Notes: a model not told the origin generated them from the sequence alone. DNA of 64,000 nucleotides from Martinezella dioscoreae (GCF_009176305.1 NZ_BLAJ01000003.1:558001-622000), one strand, 5' to 3'; shown: positions 31,087-39,879, counted from the stretch's first letter. A program made the numbers and translations.

Positions 31087-31248
31087 CCCCTTCTCCCCGG
31101 CGGGGAGAAGGTGCCCGACAGGGCGGATGAGGGGGCCGAGGAACGAAGTGACGAGGATTCTGAGCGCCAACGTACGAATAGCTCGCGTGAGCCCAGAGCC
31201 CCCCTCATCCGACCCTTCGGGCCACCTTCTCCCCGAGGGGAGAAGGGG
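31087..31248. repeat. RIME-like rhizobial intergenic mosaic element between hisS and hisZ
   Basis: A large imperfect inverted repeat. The left arm (from 31087) starts CCCCTTCTCCCC, contains its own small hairpin, and runs to GGATGAGGGGGC. The right arm, ending 31248 with GGGGAGAAGGGG, is its near reverse complement. It occupies nearly all of the hisS-hisZ gap and would form a strong RNA structure in a shared transcript. Confidence 0.85.
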
Positions 31249-31270
31249 AAAGCGAGACTGCTCGATCCAC

Positions 31271-32875
31271 TCAGACATTGCCGAGCGCCCTCTTCCGGTC
31301 TTCCGCCTGTGCCGCCAAGATAGCTTTGACCTTCTCGATCAGCTCGGCTTCCGGCACGGTTTCCTGGGCCACGCGGGCTTCGCGCCAGCTGGCATTGTCC
31401 TCGATCTCGCCGGAAAGGCGCTTGCCTTCAATCAGATCCTTGATCTGGACGACGCCCTGGGCACGCTCGTCGCCGCCCTGGATGATGGCGATCGGGCAGC
31501 CGCGGCGATCGGCATATTTCAGCTGATTGCCGAACTTCTTCCAGTTGCCCTGGAACATCTCAGCGCGGATGCCGGCGGCGCGCAGCTGCTGCGTGAAGCG
31601 CTGGTAACGTCCCATGGCATCGACATCGCCATCCATGACGGTGACGAGCACGGGCTCGATCACTTCGTCCGTGCCAAGCTTGCCGAGATTCTTCAGCGCT
31701 GTCATCAGGCGCGACACGCCGATGGAAAAGCCGGTGGCCGGCACCGGCTGACCCATGAAGCGCGAGACGAGCCCATCATAACGACCGCCCCCACCCACCG
31801 AGCCGAAGACGACCTTCTCGCCCTTCTCGTTGGTGACGTCGAACAGCAGTTCGGCCTCGTAAACCGGGCCAGTGTAATATTCGAGGCCGCGCACGACGGA
31901 GGTGTCGATGCGAATACGATCAGTACTGTAACCACTCCACGCGAAGAGCAACCGCATGTCTTCTAATTCCCTAGCCCCTTCATGAAAGCGAGCAAGATTT
32001 TCCGCTGTATCGGAAAATTCGCGAAGCACCTTTTCAAAAATTTGATTGGTGGTCTCGGTATTGCTGTAGGTTCCTCCGTCTACAGGCTTGCCATTCATAT
32101 CTATGTTGGGGGCATAGACCGTCCCGATCTGCGTAAATCGGATAATTGCATTGATCTGCGCTTCGCTTAATCCTGCGCCCTTGGTGAAATCACCCGATTC
32201 ATCCTTGCGACCAGTTCCGAGTAGTAACGCGACGCCTTCAGGACCGAATTTGTCGAGCTTGTCGATCGCACGCAGAACAGTTAGCCGTTGAACCACTTTA
32301 TCATCGCCGCTAAGGCCGATTGCATCCAAAAGTCCATCGAGAACCTTGCGGTTGTTGACGCGAACCACATAGTCGCCGCGCTTGATGCCCAAGGCTTCCA
32401 GGGTGTCGGCCATCATCATGCACATCTCGGCATCCGCCTGTACACCAGGCGCGCCGACTGTATCGGCATCGAACTGCATGAACTGGCGGAAGCGGCCAGG
32501 ACCGGGCTTCTCGTTGCGGAAGACATAGCCGGCGCGATAGGTGCGGTAGGGAAGCTGGATCTCGTTGAAATTCTCGGCGACATGACGGGCGAGCGGCGCC
32601 GTCAGATCGTAGCGCAGCGACATCCACTGTTCGTCGTCATCTTGTAGCGAGAAAACGCCCTCGTTCGGCCGGTCGCTATCGGGCAGGAACTTGCCCAACG
32701 CATCGGTATATTCGAACAGCGGCGTTTCGACAGGATCGAAACCATAATGCTCATAAACGGCCCGGATCTTGGAAGTCATCTCGTTGACGGCGCGAATGTC
32801 GCTGGCCGAACGATCGACAAAGCCGCGCGGCAGGCGGGCCTTGAGCTTCTGCAGTTTCTTTTGTTTGTCGCTCAT
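31271..32875 (-). CDS. hisS: Histidyl-tRNA synthetase
   Basis: A 534-residue class II synthetase charging tRNA-His. Motif 1/2 regions are visible ([31 protein letters not shown]), as are the histidine-site segment [12 protein letters not shown] and motif 3 region [15 protein letters not shown], followed by an anticodon-binding domain. The family is usually 420-500 residues, so this is a longer alphaproteobacterial form. Codons for residues of about 182-315 (31930-32330) are markedly AT-richer than the flanks, suggesting a recombinant patch; the reading frame is intact across it. Confidence 0.95.
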   Translation of the reverse strand: MSDKQKKLQKLKARLPRGFVDRSASDIRAVNEMTSKIRAVYEHYGFDPVETPLFEYTDALGKFLPDSDRPNEGVFSLQDDDEQWMSLRYDLTAPLARHVAENFNEIQLPYRTYRAGYVFRNEKPGPGRFRQFMQFDADTVGAPGVQADAEMCMMMADTLEALGIKRGDYVVRVNNRKVLDGLLDAIGLSGDDKVVQRLTVLRAIDKLDKFGPEGVALLLGTGRKDESGDFTKGAGLSEAQINAIIRFTQIGTVYAPNIDMNGKPVDGGTYSNTETTNQIFEKVLREFSDTAENLARFHEGARELEDMRLLFAWSGYSTDRIRIDTSVVRGLEYYTGPVYEAELLFDVTNEKGEKVVFGSVGGGGRYDGLVSRFMGQPVPATGFSIGVSRLMTALKNLGKLGTDEVIEPVLVTVMDGDVDAMGRYQRFTQQLRAAGIRAEMFQGNWKKFGNQLKYADRRGCPIAIIQGGDERAQGVVQIKDLIEGKRLSGEIEDNASWREARVAQETVPEAELIEKVKAILAAQAEDRKRALGNV

Positions 32876-33001
32876 CTCTAGGGTAATCCGGTATGGGAAC
32901 AGTCGCGGTTAACTAGCGGATTGGGCTGAATGCGGCAAGGATTGTTATATGTTAGCGGCCGACAAAACCGAGAAAAGCCGGAGAAGGCAGCATAGGGAAC
33001 C

Positions 33002-33528
33002 ATGCCACACGCAATCGTTTTGAAATGCACGGATAACAGCGCCGGTCCGGTTCTCGATCTCTGGCGGGAGGCGAGCCGGTTCGAAACCTCTCCATCGATG
33101 CTGGCACTCAACTATCCGCCGCATCTGACATTTGCAGTCTATGAAGACATTGCCGTTTCCTCCCTCGTCGCCGCCGCTCAAAAGGCCTCGCGAACGTGCC
33201 GCCGCTATCGGTCGAGTTTTCGGGGATCAGCCATTTTCCGAACGAGATGCTGGTGCTTTGGGCGCGCCCAGCCGACGATCGCGTGCTGAGATGCATACAC
33301 CGCGCCATTCACGACGAGATCGACCCTAGCCTTTGTCATGAGCATTCCCGCCCGGATCGCTGGCAGCCGCACTGCACCATTGCGATGAAGATCCCGGCGA
33401 ACGCGGCGGAAGAGGCTCTGAGATGGTCGGCCGCAAGGCCAGCCCAGTTTACGCTCACCTTCGATGTGGTGGATTGCATCCGCTTTCCGCCGATCGAAAT
33501 CATCAGGGAAGTCAAACTGCTGCCTTGA
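33002..33528 (+). pseudogene. Frameshifted 2'-5' RNA ligase / 2H phosphoesterase family gene
   Basis: The N-terminal half (from ATG 33002) reads in one frame to about 33190, and the C-terminal half continues in the -1 frame from about 33190 to the stop at 33528. Together they make one protein of about 175 residues with the two HxT motifs of the 2H superfamily: PPHLTF in the first half and WQPHCTIA in the second. Loss of one base near 33185-33196 would explain it. It may be a true pseudogene, a sequencing error, or (less likely) a programmed shift. Each half alone lacks one catalytic histidine motif. Confidence 0.75.
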
Positions 33529-33597
33529 TCGCCTTCCAGTGTCCGGGGAATGCAATTCATGCTTGCTTTCACGGATTGCACGGCTAGGTTTCTGTTT

Positions 33598-33969
33598 ATG
33601 CGCGCGCTTGCGATCCTGACAATGCTGATTGCCTGGTTGCTTTACGGTGCCATGCCGGCGCTGGCGAATTGCCCTGTCTGCGCTTCCGCCATGTCCCTGT
33701 CGGCGACCATGAGCATACATGATGGCATCACCGATATGCCTGGCATGGCCGGTCACGGCAACATGGGCGAGCCCCAGCAAACGAAGCCGGAAAATCCTTG
33801 CGCCGGCGGCATGGCGCATGTGGCGTCGTGCGCTGCCTGCCTTGCCTTGATGCCGACCCTTGCAGTCGAAGACGGCAAACACGCCATCTCCTATCCAGTG
33901 CCGGCGCCCGGCCAGCGCCTTGCCGGTTCCCTGCCGCAGCCGACAGCGCCCCCTCCCCGTTTCACCTGA
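33598..33969 (+). CDS. Small secreted Cys/Met/His-rich protein
   Basis: A 123-residue protein. ATG 33598 gives a clean signal peptide (MRALAILTMLIAWLLYG, cleavage after ALA) leading straight into NCPVCASAM. The mature part has CxxC pairs (CPVC, CAAC) and a Met/His/Gly stretch (DMPGMAGHGNMG), then a Pro-rich end. This suggests periplasmic metal, probably copper, binding, like DUF2946-type proteins. The DUF305 gene follows after 72 bp on the same strand. An in-frame ATG at 33550 would spoil the signal peptide. The function is inferred. Confidence 0.65.
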   Translation: MRALAILTMLIAWLLYGAMPALANCPVCASAMSLSATMSIHDGITDMPGMAGHGNMGEPQQTKPENPCAGGMAHVASCAACLALMPTLAVEDGKHAISYPVPAPGQRLAGSLPQPTAPPPRFT

Positions 33970-34041
33970 CGATCTTCTGCATTCAATCGACGAGCGCTGC
34001 CGCTCAAATCCAGATACCGTTCAGAAACGGAGAGAATCCCT

Positions 34042-34410
34042 ATGTCTACTTCAAAATCGCTGATGCTTGCCGGCGTATTCGCCTTTGCAATCGCCCTTCC
34101 TGCCCTTGCCGACGACATGAAGAGCATGGACATGAGCAAGCCGATGGGCGACCAGAGCGCTTCCAGCAAGGCGTTCAACGACGCCATGGGCAAGATGCAT
34201 AAGGACATGATGATCCACTATAGCGGCGATGCCGATGCGGATTTCGTCCGCGGCATGATCCCGCACCATCAAGGCGCGATCGACATGGCAAAAATCGAGC
34301 TAAAATACGGCAAGGATCCCGAACTGCGCAAACTGGCGGAAGCCGTCATTACCGCGCAGGAAGCCGAGATCAAGGAAATGAAAGCCTGGCTACAGAAGCA
34401 CGGCAAGTAA
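34042..34410 (+). CDS. DUF305 family secreted protein, probable copper binding
   Basis: A 122-residue protein with a signal peptide (cleavage after ALA, before [12 protein letters not shown]) and a helical DUF305 domain. DUF305 members adopt a ferritin-like bundle and several bind copper or silver in the periplasm. The hallmark [16 protein letters not shown] is present, with Met-rich flanks ([12 protein letters not shown]). RBS GGAGAG precedes the start. It follows the Cys/Met/His-rich secreted protein and ends at a hairpin, so the two likely form a small metal-handling unit. Confidence 0.88.
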   Translation: MSTSKSLMLAGVFAFAIALPALADDMKSMDMSKPMGDQSASSKAFNDAMGKMHKDMMIHYSGDADADFVRGMIPHHQGAIDMAKIELKYGKDPELRKLAEAVITAQEAEIKEMKAWLQKHGK

Positions 34411-34423
34411 TTCACCCGATCAC

Positions 34424-34449
34424 GAGAGGCGGCATCCCTGCCGCCTCTC
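34424..34449. terminator. Hairpin between convergent DUF305 and LysR genes
   Basis: A perfect 11-bp stem, GAGAGGCGGCA/TGCCGCCTCTC, with a TCCC loop, ending one base before the LysR stop codon. There is no U-run on either side, but the position suggests a shared transcription end. Confidence 0.6.
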
Positions 34450-35334
34450 TCACCGCTCCGAATGCGGACGGCGGAATATCCCATCCAACCAACCGGAAAC
34501 GGCGCGAATGCGCACGAGTGGACGAAGCTCGGCATGCATCAGCAGCCACATCTCTCGCACCGGCAGATTGCTGTCGCCGCTATCGACGCGGCAAAGACCT
34601 CCCACATTCCCGGCCAGGATTTTCGGCAGCAGTGCGCGCCCCAATCCTGAAGTTGCGGCCTGCAGCAGAGCCTCGGCATCGTTGACCGCAAGCTGGCTGG
34701 AACGACCTGACTTTTCTGCCTGTGCGGCAATCCAGCGGGCATGCGGCAGATGCGCCATTGCCTCTTCATAGATGATCCACGGCAAATCTTCTGCATGCCT
34801 CTCCTGCCCGGCAGCGACGTAGACGGCATAGTCAAGCGTCGCGATCCGCCTGGCGACGACTTTGCCGTTTGTCATATCGGCAGGTCTTGCAAGGCGCAGC
34901 GCCATGTCTGCCTCGCGCCGCGTCAGGTTGAGATTTCTGGAATCGCCGATGAGTTCCAATTGCAGGCCGGAATGCTGCGCCAACAGGCTGGGTAGCGCGG
35001 GGATCAACAGCCGGCTGATGAAGGATGGCGCCGCCGTGAGGCGTACCTTGCCGAGTGCCATGGGATCGGCTGCATCCAACGCACCCGACAGCGCCATGAC
35101 TTCGGCCTCGATCGTCTCTGCCTTCGCCACCGCGATCTCGCCCGCTGGCGTCGGCAATAAGGCGCCACCTCCATCGCGCGCAAACAGCGTCGTGCCGAGG
35201 CGTTTTTCCAGAATGCGCAGGCGGCGACCGACCGTCGTCGCATCAGTGCCAAGCACTCTGCCGGCGGCGGCAAAGGATCCACCCCGCGCGAGCGCCAGAA
35301 TATGGCGCAGGTCATTCCAATCGACGTCGTGCAA
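34450..35334 (-). CDS. LysR-family transcriptional regulator (divergent from YciI gene)
   Basis: A 294-residue regulator. The winged HTH at about 1-65 (HILALARGGSFAAAGRVLG ... RRLRILEKRLG) is followed by a substrate-binding domain from about 95. It belongs to the short-HTH AaeR/DsdC-like branch, in which usually the divergent neighbour is controlled. That neighbour is the YciI-type gene, starting 84 bp away across a palindrome. The effector cannot be told from sequence. Confidence 0.9.
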   Translation of the reverse strand: MHDVDWNDLRHILALARGGSFAAAGRVLGTDATTVGRRLRILEKRLGTTLFARDGGGALLPTPAGEIAVAKAETIEAEVMALSGALDAADPMALGKVRLTAAPSFISRLLIPALPSLLAQHSGLQLELIGDSRNLNLTRREADMALRLARPADMTNGKVVARRIATLDYAVYVAAGQERHAEDLPWIIYEEAMAHLPHARWIAAQAEKSGRSSQLAVNDAEALLQAATSGLGRALLPKILAGNVGGLCRVDSGDSNLPVREMWLLMHAELRPLVRIRAVSGWLDGIFRRPHSER

Positions 35335-35390
35335 TTTTGCAGCTCCTTACGGCAAACTTACCGCGTGTATCGGCATTATTGCAGTCATAG

Positions 35391-35406
35391 ACTGGAAATA
35401 TCCAGT
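35391..35406. promoter_or_regulatory. Palindrome ACTGGA-N4-TCCAGT in the LysR/YciI gap
   Basis: A perfect 6+4+6 inverted repeat located 13 bp before the YciI start and 57 bp from the LysR start. It overlaps the likely leader of the YciI gene. Candidate operator for the adjacent LysR protein, or for autoregulation. Confidence 0.45.
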
Positions 35407-35418
35407 AAGGAGATAATG

Positions 35419-35715
35419 ATGACCCTGTTCGCTGTCCTGTTCGAGGATGATCAACAAAACGCCGCCGCCATCCGCAAGGAATATCTGCCTCGTCACTTCG
35501 CTTTCCTGGAGGCGAATGCCGCTTCCATCAGGACGGCGGGACCACTCAGCCGGGAAGGCGATGCTTTTGCCGGCGGCCTGTGGCTCGTCGAAGTGGAGAC
35601 CGCCGCTGCCGTCGATCGTCTGGTGAAGGAAGATCCATTCTGGGCGGCAGGCCTGCGCAAATCCGTCAAGGTCTTTCGTTGGAACCAGGTATTCGCGGAG
35701 GGCGCACTCCTTTAA
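35419..35715 (+). CDS. YciI-family protein
   Basis: A 98-residue single-domain ferredoxin-like fold protein of the YciI family (FAVLFEDDQQNA near the start, then LRTAGPLSREG-like and DRLVKEDPFWAAGL segments). YciI proteins act as small hydrolases/dehydrochlorinases or as domains in sigma-factor regulators; no specific role can be given. The second of two adjacent ATGs is chosen because GGAG lies 6 bases upstream. It probably belongs to the regulon of the divergent LysR protein. Confidence 0.85.
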   Translation: MTLFAVLFEDDQQNAAAIRKEYLPRHFAFLEANAASIRTAGPLSREGDAFAGGLWLVEVETAAAVDRLVKEDPFWAAGLRKSVKVFRWNQVFAEGALL

Positions 35716-35735
35716 CCGGAGGCAGCGTCACATGC

Positions 35736-36635
35736 TCAGTCCATGATTGCAGGCAGGCGCGCGGCGAGCAGGTCGATGACCACGCGCATCTTCAGCGAAA
35801 GCTGTGGCACCTGCGGCCAGACGGCATAGACGTTGACGGGCCGGCTGGAGACATTGAGCACCTGCATGAGCTTGCCGGCCCGCACATAGTCCCGCACCAG
35901 CCAGCAGGGCAGCCACGCAATGCCCATTCCCGCGGCGGCTGCATCGGCAATGACCTCCAGGTCATCAAGACGCAACCGCGTCTGCGGAAAATAGTCGACG
36001 GCCGCTCCATCGCCCTGCAGGAAGGTCCATCTCTTGGCTTCGCCCGATCTCGCATAGACGACGAGATCGTGGCTATCGAGATCGGCAATGGTCTGGGGCG
36101 TACCTCTGGCGGCTAGATAATCCGGCGAGGCGCATAGCGTCATGCGATGGAGGGCGATCTTGCGCGCGGCAAGGCCGGCTTCGTCCCGCAACACGCCGTT
36201 GCGAATGGCGAGATCGAAGCCCTCGTCGAAGAGATCGACCACACGATCACTGAAGGAAAGGTCGAGCTCAAGTTTGGGGTGGATACGCGCCAATTCCAGC
36301 AACAGCGGAGCAGCGCAGCGACGACCGAAAAGGACAGGCATAGAGATACGAAGACGTCCGGTAACCTCCCGCTTGCCCGATTCCAGCATGGCCTCGCCAG
36401 ACTGTATCTCATCCAGCGCCCGGCGGCAGCGCTCGTAAAAAGCTTGGCCTTCGTCTGTGAGGCTCTGCATGCGCGTGGTGCGGTGGAACAGCCGCACATT
36501 CAGGCGCCGCTCCAATTTGGCGATGGTCTTGCCGATCGCCGAGCGGGAGAGATTCATGCGCGCCGCCGCGGCCGAGAAGCCGCCGGCTTCGACCGCCTCC
36601 ACGAATTCGGGAATGCCGTTGAGCATGTCATTCAT
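35736..36635 (-). CDS. LysR-family regulator (divergent from MDR oxidoreductase gene)
   Basis: A 299-residue protein with HTH at the N-terminus (FVEAVEAGGFSAAAARMNLS, then KLERRLNVRLFHRTTR) and a periplasmic-binding-like effector domain. It is of the CrgA/YhjC type that often controls a neighbouring oxidoreductase. The start at ATG 36635 is preferred over the longer frame from 36683, which would swallow the promoter. A LysR-box palindrome lies 41 bp upstream of its start, between it and the oxidoreductase gene. Confidence 0.9.
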   Translation of the reverse strand: MNDMLNGIPEFVEAVEAGGFSAAAARMNLSRSAIGKTIAKLERRLNVRLFHRTTRMQSLTDEGQAFYERCRRALDEIQSGEAMLESGKREVTGRLRISMPVLFGRRCAAPLLLELARIHPKLELDLSFSDRVVDLFDEGFDLAIRNGVLRDEAGLAARKIALHRMTLCASPDYLAARGTPQTIADLDSHDLVVYARSGEAKRWTFLQGDGAAVDYFPQTRLRLDDLEVIADAAAAGMGIAWLPCWLVRDYVRAGKLMQVLNVSSRPVNVYAVWPQVPQLSLKMRVVIDLLAARLPAIMD

Positions 36636-36675
36636 GATGATTGCTTCCCTTAAGGAACCAGTAAGCGGAAATAAT

Positions 36676-36690
36676 ATCGCCACTGGCGAT
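36676..36690. promoter_or_regulatory. LysR-type box ATCGCC-ACT-GGCGAT
   Basis: A perfect 6+3+6 inverted repeat with the ATC-N9-GAT, T-N11-A pattern typical of LysR regulators. It is placed between the divergent LysR and oxidoreductase genes and is a good candidate operator for the adjacent regulator. Confidence 0.65.
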
Positions 36691-36745
36691 CAGAAAGCAA
36701 CGATATGCTCGGTCCATTGCTTCCAATTTCTCTCAGGAGATCATG

Positions 36746-37771
36746 ATGACGAAGACCATGAAGCGCTGGACTCTCGATACGATTGCCGTCGGTGCTCCCT
36801 TGAACCTCACGGAAACGGCAGTATCCAAACCCGCGCGCGGCGAAGTGCTTGTGCGAGTCAAAGCCGTTTCACTGAACTATCGCGACAAGCTCGTGCGTGA
36901 GACCGGCATGGGCCTACCGATCCAATTTCCCTTCGTGCCGGCCTCCGATATGGCGGGCGTCGTCGAAGCGGTGGGAGACGACGTAACCAGATTCTCCGTC
37001 GGCGATCGGGTCATTTCGACTTTCCATCCGGGCTGGATCGACGGCAAGCCGCTCGGCGATGCACGTACACCGCCCTACAAGACGCTTGGCGGCTTCTATC
37101 CCGGCGTGCTCTCCGAATATATCGCCATGCCGGAGGGTTGGTTCGTATCGGCACCCAAGAGCCTCGATTATGCCGAGGCAAGCACCCTGCCCTGCGCCGG
37201 TCTCACGGCCTGGTTCGCGCTGGTGGAGCGCGGCAAGGTCAAGCCCGGTGACAGCGTATTGGTGCAGGGAACGGGCGGCGTGGCGCTGTTTGGCCTGCAG
37301 ATCGCCGCGGCCCAGGGCGCCGAGGTCTTCGTAACCTCCTCTGGACCGGAAAAGCTCGAGCGGGCAAAGGCTTTGGGCGCTCATCACGGCATTGACCGCA
37401 ACAAAGCCGATTGGGTGGAAGAGGTCTATCGCCTCACCAACGATCGTGGCATCGACCATATCATCGAAATTGCCGGTGGCCCGAATTTCGGCCAGTCCCT
37501 GAAGGCGGTGGCGCCTCATGGCCAGATCTCCGTTATCGGTGTCCTCGAGGGCTTCGACATCTCCGGTCCGGTGGCACCGCTGCTGCTAAAGTCTCCCACC
37601 GTGCAGGGCATCGGCGTCGGCCATCGCCGCTCGCTTGAAGACTTCGTGCTCGCGGTCGACAGCATCGGCCTGAAGCCCGTCATCGGCCATCGCTATGCAC
37701 TCAGCGAGGTGCCGGCCGCCTTCGACCAGCTCGATCGCGGCCCCTTCGGCAAGATCGTCATCGAGCTTTGA
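36746..37771 (+). CDS. Medium-chain dehydrogenase/reductase, zinc-independent quinone oxidoreductase-like
   Basis: A 341-residue NAD(P)-dependent MDR protein. The N-terminal GroES-like domain has VSLNYRDKLV where zinc alcohol dehydrogenases carry a Cys ligand, so catalytic zinc is not expected. The Rossmann motif is GTGGVALFGLQ, and the C-terminal AFDQLDRGPFGKIVIEL is typical. The substrate is unknown; enones or quinones are likely. AGGAG precedes two adjacent ATGs and the second has better spacing. It is divergent from its likely LysR regulator and ends at a strong hairpin. Confidence 0.9.
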   Translation: MTKTMKRWTLDTIAVGAPLNLTETAVSKPARGEVLVRVKAVSLNYRDKLVRETGMGLPIQFPFVPASDMAGVVEAVGDDVTRFSVGDRVISTFHPGWIDGKPLGDARTPPYKTLGGFYPGVLSEYIAMPEGWFVSAPKSLDYAEASTLPCAGLTAWFALVERGKVKPGDSVLVQGTGGVALFGLQIAAAQGAEVFVTSSGPEKLERAKALGAHHGIDRNKADWVEEVYRLTNDRGIDHIIEIAGGPNFGQSLKAVAPHGQISVIGVLEGFDISGPVAPLLLKSPTVQGIGVGHRRSLEDFVLAVDSIGLKPVIGHRYALSEVPAAFDQLDRGPFGKIVIEL

Positions 37772-37776
37772 CGTGG

Positions 37777-37811
37777 AGCCGGGCCGCCGCGAGAAGCTGC
37801 GGCCCGGCTTT
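37777..37811. terminator. Hairpin between convergent MDR and aldo/keto reductase genes
   Basis: A perfect 11-bp stem, AGCCGGGCCGC (37777-37787) with GCGGCCCGGCT (37799-37809), followed by TT. It starts 6 bp after the MDR stop and ends 9 bp before the opposite gene's stop. Confidence 0.75.
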
Positions 37812-37819
37812 GAACGATA

Positions 37820-38869
37820 TCAGGCCTTCGGTTCGAAGGGCTGCGGCACGCGTTGGGCACCCTGACGGGCCAGCATCCAGCCGGGATATTCGGGCGCAAG
37901 CGCGCTGACCTCATCGAGCTTGGCCATATCGTCGGCATCGAGCTTCAGCTTGACGGCCGCCAAATTCTGATCGAGCTGATCGAGGCGCTTGGCGCCGATG
38001 ATGATGCTCGTGACGAAGGGCTTCGCCAGGATCCAGGCAAGTGCCACCGTGGCGACGCTTGCACCATGCTTCTCGGCAACTTCGCGCATGGCGGCGACGC
38101 AGGCCCAGGCTCGATCCTTGTCGACGGGCGGGAAATCGAAGCTCGCACGCCGGCCCTCGCCGTTGCCCGGGGCGCCCGGGCCATACTTGCCCGAGAGCAG
38201 ACCACCGGCGAGCGGCGACCAGACCATGAGCCCGAGCTTTTCCTCAGCCATGACAGGCACGATTTCACGCTCCAGATCGCGGCCGGCGATGGAATAATAG
38301 GCCTGCACCGTCTCGAAGCGGGCGAAACCGCGGCGCTCAGAAATGCCGAGCGCCTTGGCGATGCGCCAAGCCTGCCAGTTGGAGACGCCGACATAACGCA
38401 CAAGACCGCGCGAAACGAGATCGTCCAGCGCCCGCAGCGTCTCGTCGATCGGTGTCACGATATCGGTGCCGTGGATCTGATAGAGATCGATATGATCGGT
38501 CTGCAGCCGGTCAAGGCTTGCTTGCACCGAGTCCATGATATGGCCGCGCGAGGCGCCGCGATCGTTCGGCTTGTCGCCCATGACGCCATAGACCTTGGTA
38601 GCGATGACGACATCCTTGCGGGGAACGCCGAGATTCTTGAGAGCTTGGCCGAGCAGCTCTTCGGAATGGCCGAAGGAATAGACGTCGGCGGTGTCGATGA
38701 AGTTGACGCCGGCGGCGAGCGAGCCTTCGACGATCTTGTCGGCCAGCGCTTGGTCGACATCTGCGATCGAGCCCCAGGGCGTGTTGGGATTGGCTTCACC
38801 GAAGGTCATCGTCCCCAGGCAGAGTTCGGAGACGAAAAGGCCGGTATTGCCGAGTTGATTGTAACGCAT
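37820..38869 (-). CDS. Aldo/keto reductase
   Basis: A 349-residue NADPH-dependent oxidoreductase with the (beta/alpha)8 AKR fold. The catalytic tetrad is visible as DTADVYSFGHSEELLG (Asp, Tyr), IATKVYG (Lys) and IHGTD (His). The C-terminal cofactor segment is SIIIGAKRLDQLDQNL. The start is ATG 38869 (MRYNQLGNTGLFVSEL); a longer frame to 38968 runs through a perfect palindrome and is rejected. It resembles the YajO/Tas-like subgroup; the substrate is unknown. Confidence 0.92.
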   Translation of the reverse strand: MRYNQLGNTGLFVSELCLGTMTFGEANPNTPWGSIADVDQALADKIVEGSLAAGVNFIDTADVYSFGHSEELLGQALKNLGVPRKDVVIATKVYGVMGDKPNDRGASRGHIMDSVQASLDRLQTDHIDLYQIHGTDIVTPIDETLRALDDLVSRGLVRYVGVSNWQAWRIAKALGISERRGFARFETVQAYYSIAGRDLEREIVPVMAEEKLGLMVWSPLAGGLLSGKYGPGAPGNGEGRRASFDFPPVDKDRAWACVAAMREVAEKHGASVATVALAWILAKPFVTSIIIGAKRLDQLDQNLAAVKLKLDADDMAKLDEVSALAPEYPGWMLARQGAQRVPQPFEPKA

Positions 38870-39171
38870 AGGAGAAATTCCCTTGTGGTCAGCCGGAAGA
38901 CTCTTCCGGCCGGTGAACGCTATCTTTTCGCTATGAATTGGCCTCGGCACGGCAGCCGCTGTCGGCACTGCCCTGGGAGGTCATAAGACAGTCGTCGAGG
39001 CCGGGCTCTGGCTCCGCGGCGATCGAGACAACAAGGACATAATGCACCGGAAACCGATTTCAACGCGAGACCTCGGACCGATCACGATGCGGTGACCGAC
39101 GCTTGCTCTTGCGTCCGACCGGGCGCGGATTAGACTCCAGCCTTCATATCATGCGCAGAACGGATAGATCG
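38870..39171. other. Divergent intergenic region, aldo/keto reductase and HAD genes
   Basis: 302 bp with no supported gene. It contains the palindrome listed at 38893 near the reductase start; otherwise I see nothing distinctive. Confidence 0.5.
38893..38909. promoter_or_regulatory. Perfect palindrome CCGGAAGA-C-TCTTCCGG upstream of the aldo/keto reductase
   Basis: A 17-bp inverted repeat (8+1+8) beginning 24 bp upstream of the reductase start codon. It could be an operator or a leader hairpin; no regulator gene is adjacent. Confidence 0.5.
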
Positions 39172-39876
39172 ATGACGCAACGTCCCCTAACGACAATCGG
39201 CTTCGACGCCGATGACACGCTCTGGCAGAACGAACAATTCTATCGGCTGACGGAACTGCAGTTTACCGAGCTACTCGCCGATCACGCCGCAAGCGATGTC
39301 ATTTCCGCGCGCCTGCTGGAGGCGGAAAAGCGCAATCTTCGTCACTACGGCTTCGGCATCAAAGGTTTCACCCTCTCGATGATCGAAACAGCCATCGAGA
39401 TCACCGAGGGCGAAGTGCCATCGACCGTCATCGCGCAAATCCTCGACATCGGCCGCGACCTTCTCGCCCACCCCGTCGAGACATTGCCGCATGTGCGTCA
39501 AACGCTGGAGGCCCTCTCGGGAAAGTATCTGTTGGTGCTGATTACCAAAGGCGATCTTTTCGATCAGGAGCGCAAGCTTGCGCAATCCGGGCTCGGCGAC
39601 CTCTTCGATGCGGTCGAGATCGTCTCGGACAAGAACGCCTCCACCTATCGCCGCATCTTTTCCAAGGTGGGCGACGGGCCGGAACGGGCTATGATGATCG
39701 GCAATTCGCTGAAATCGGACATCGTGCCGGCGCTTGCTGCCGGCAGCTACGGTGTCTTCGTGCTCCACGAACTTACATGGTCGTTCGAGCATGTCGAGGA
39801 ACCGACCGACGCACCACGTTTCCGCAAGATCGGCCATCTCGGCGAATTGCATGGCGTGATCGAAGCGTTGCAATAA
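39172..39876 (+). CDS. HAD-superfamily hydrolase
   Basis: A 234-residue soluble phosphatase of HAD subclass I. The nucleophile motif FDADDTLW is at 11-18, LVLITKGD gives motif II, and MMIGNSLKSDIVPALAAG gives motif IV with the acidic metal ligands. The helical cap sits between motifs I and II. The substrate is unknown. ATG 39172 is chosen since it places the motif at the normal distance; the frame extends 23 codons upstream. It is convergent with the next gene, stops 3 bp apart. Confidence 0.88.
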   Translation: MTQRPLTTIGFDADDTLWQNEQFYRLTELQFTELLADHAASDVISARLLEAEKRNLRHYGFGIKGFTLSMIETAIEITEGEVPSTVIAQILDIGRDLLAHPVETLPHVRQTLEALSGKYLLVLITKGDLFDQERKLAQSGLGDLFDAVEIVSDKNASTYRRIFSKVGDGPERAMMIGNSLKSDIVPALAAGSYGVFVLHELTWSFEHVEEPTDAPRFRKIGHLGELHGVIEALQ

Positions 39877-39879
39877 CCC

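Noticed and set aside
30428..31966. 512-codon open frame on the plus strand
   Set aside because: It runs across hisZ, the RIME-like repeat and hisS in antisense; no domain recognised.
31930..32330. Low-GC stretch as a possible inserted gene or element
   Set aside because: The hisS frame continues unbroken through it and there are no repeats or insertion ends; treated as a recombinant patch instead.
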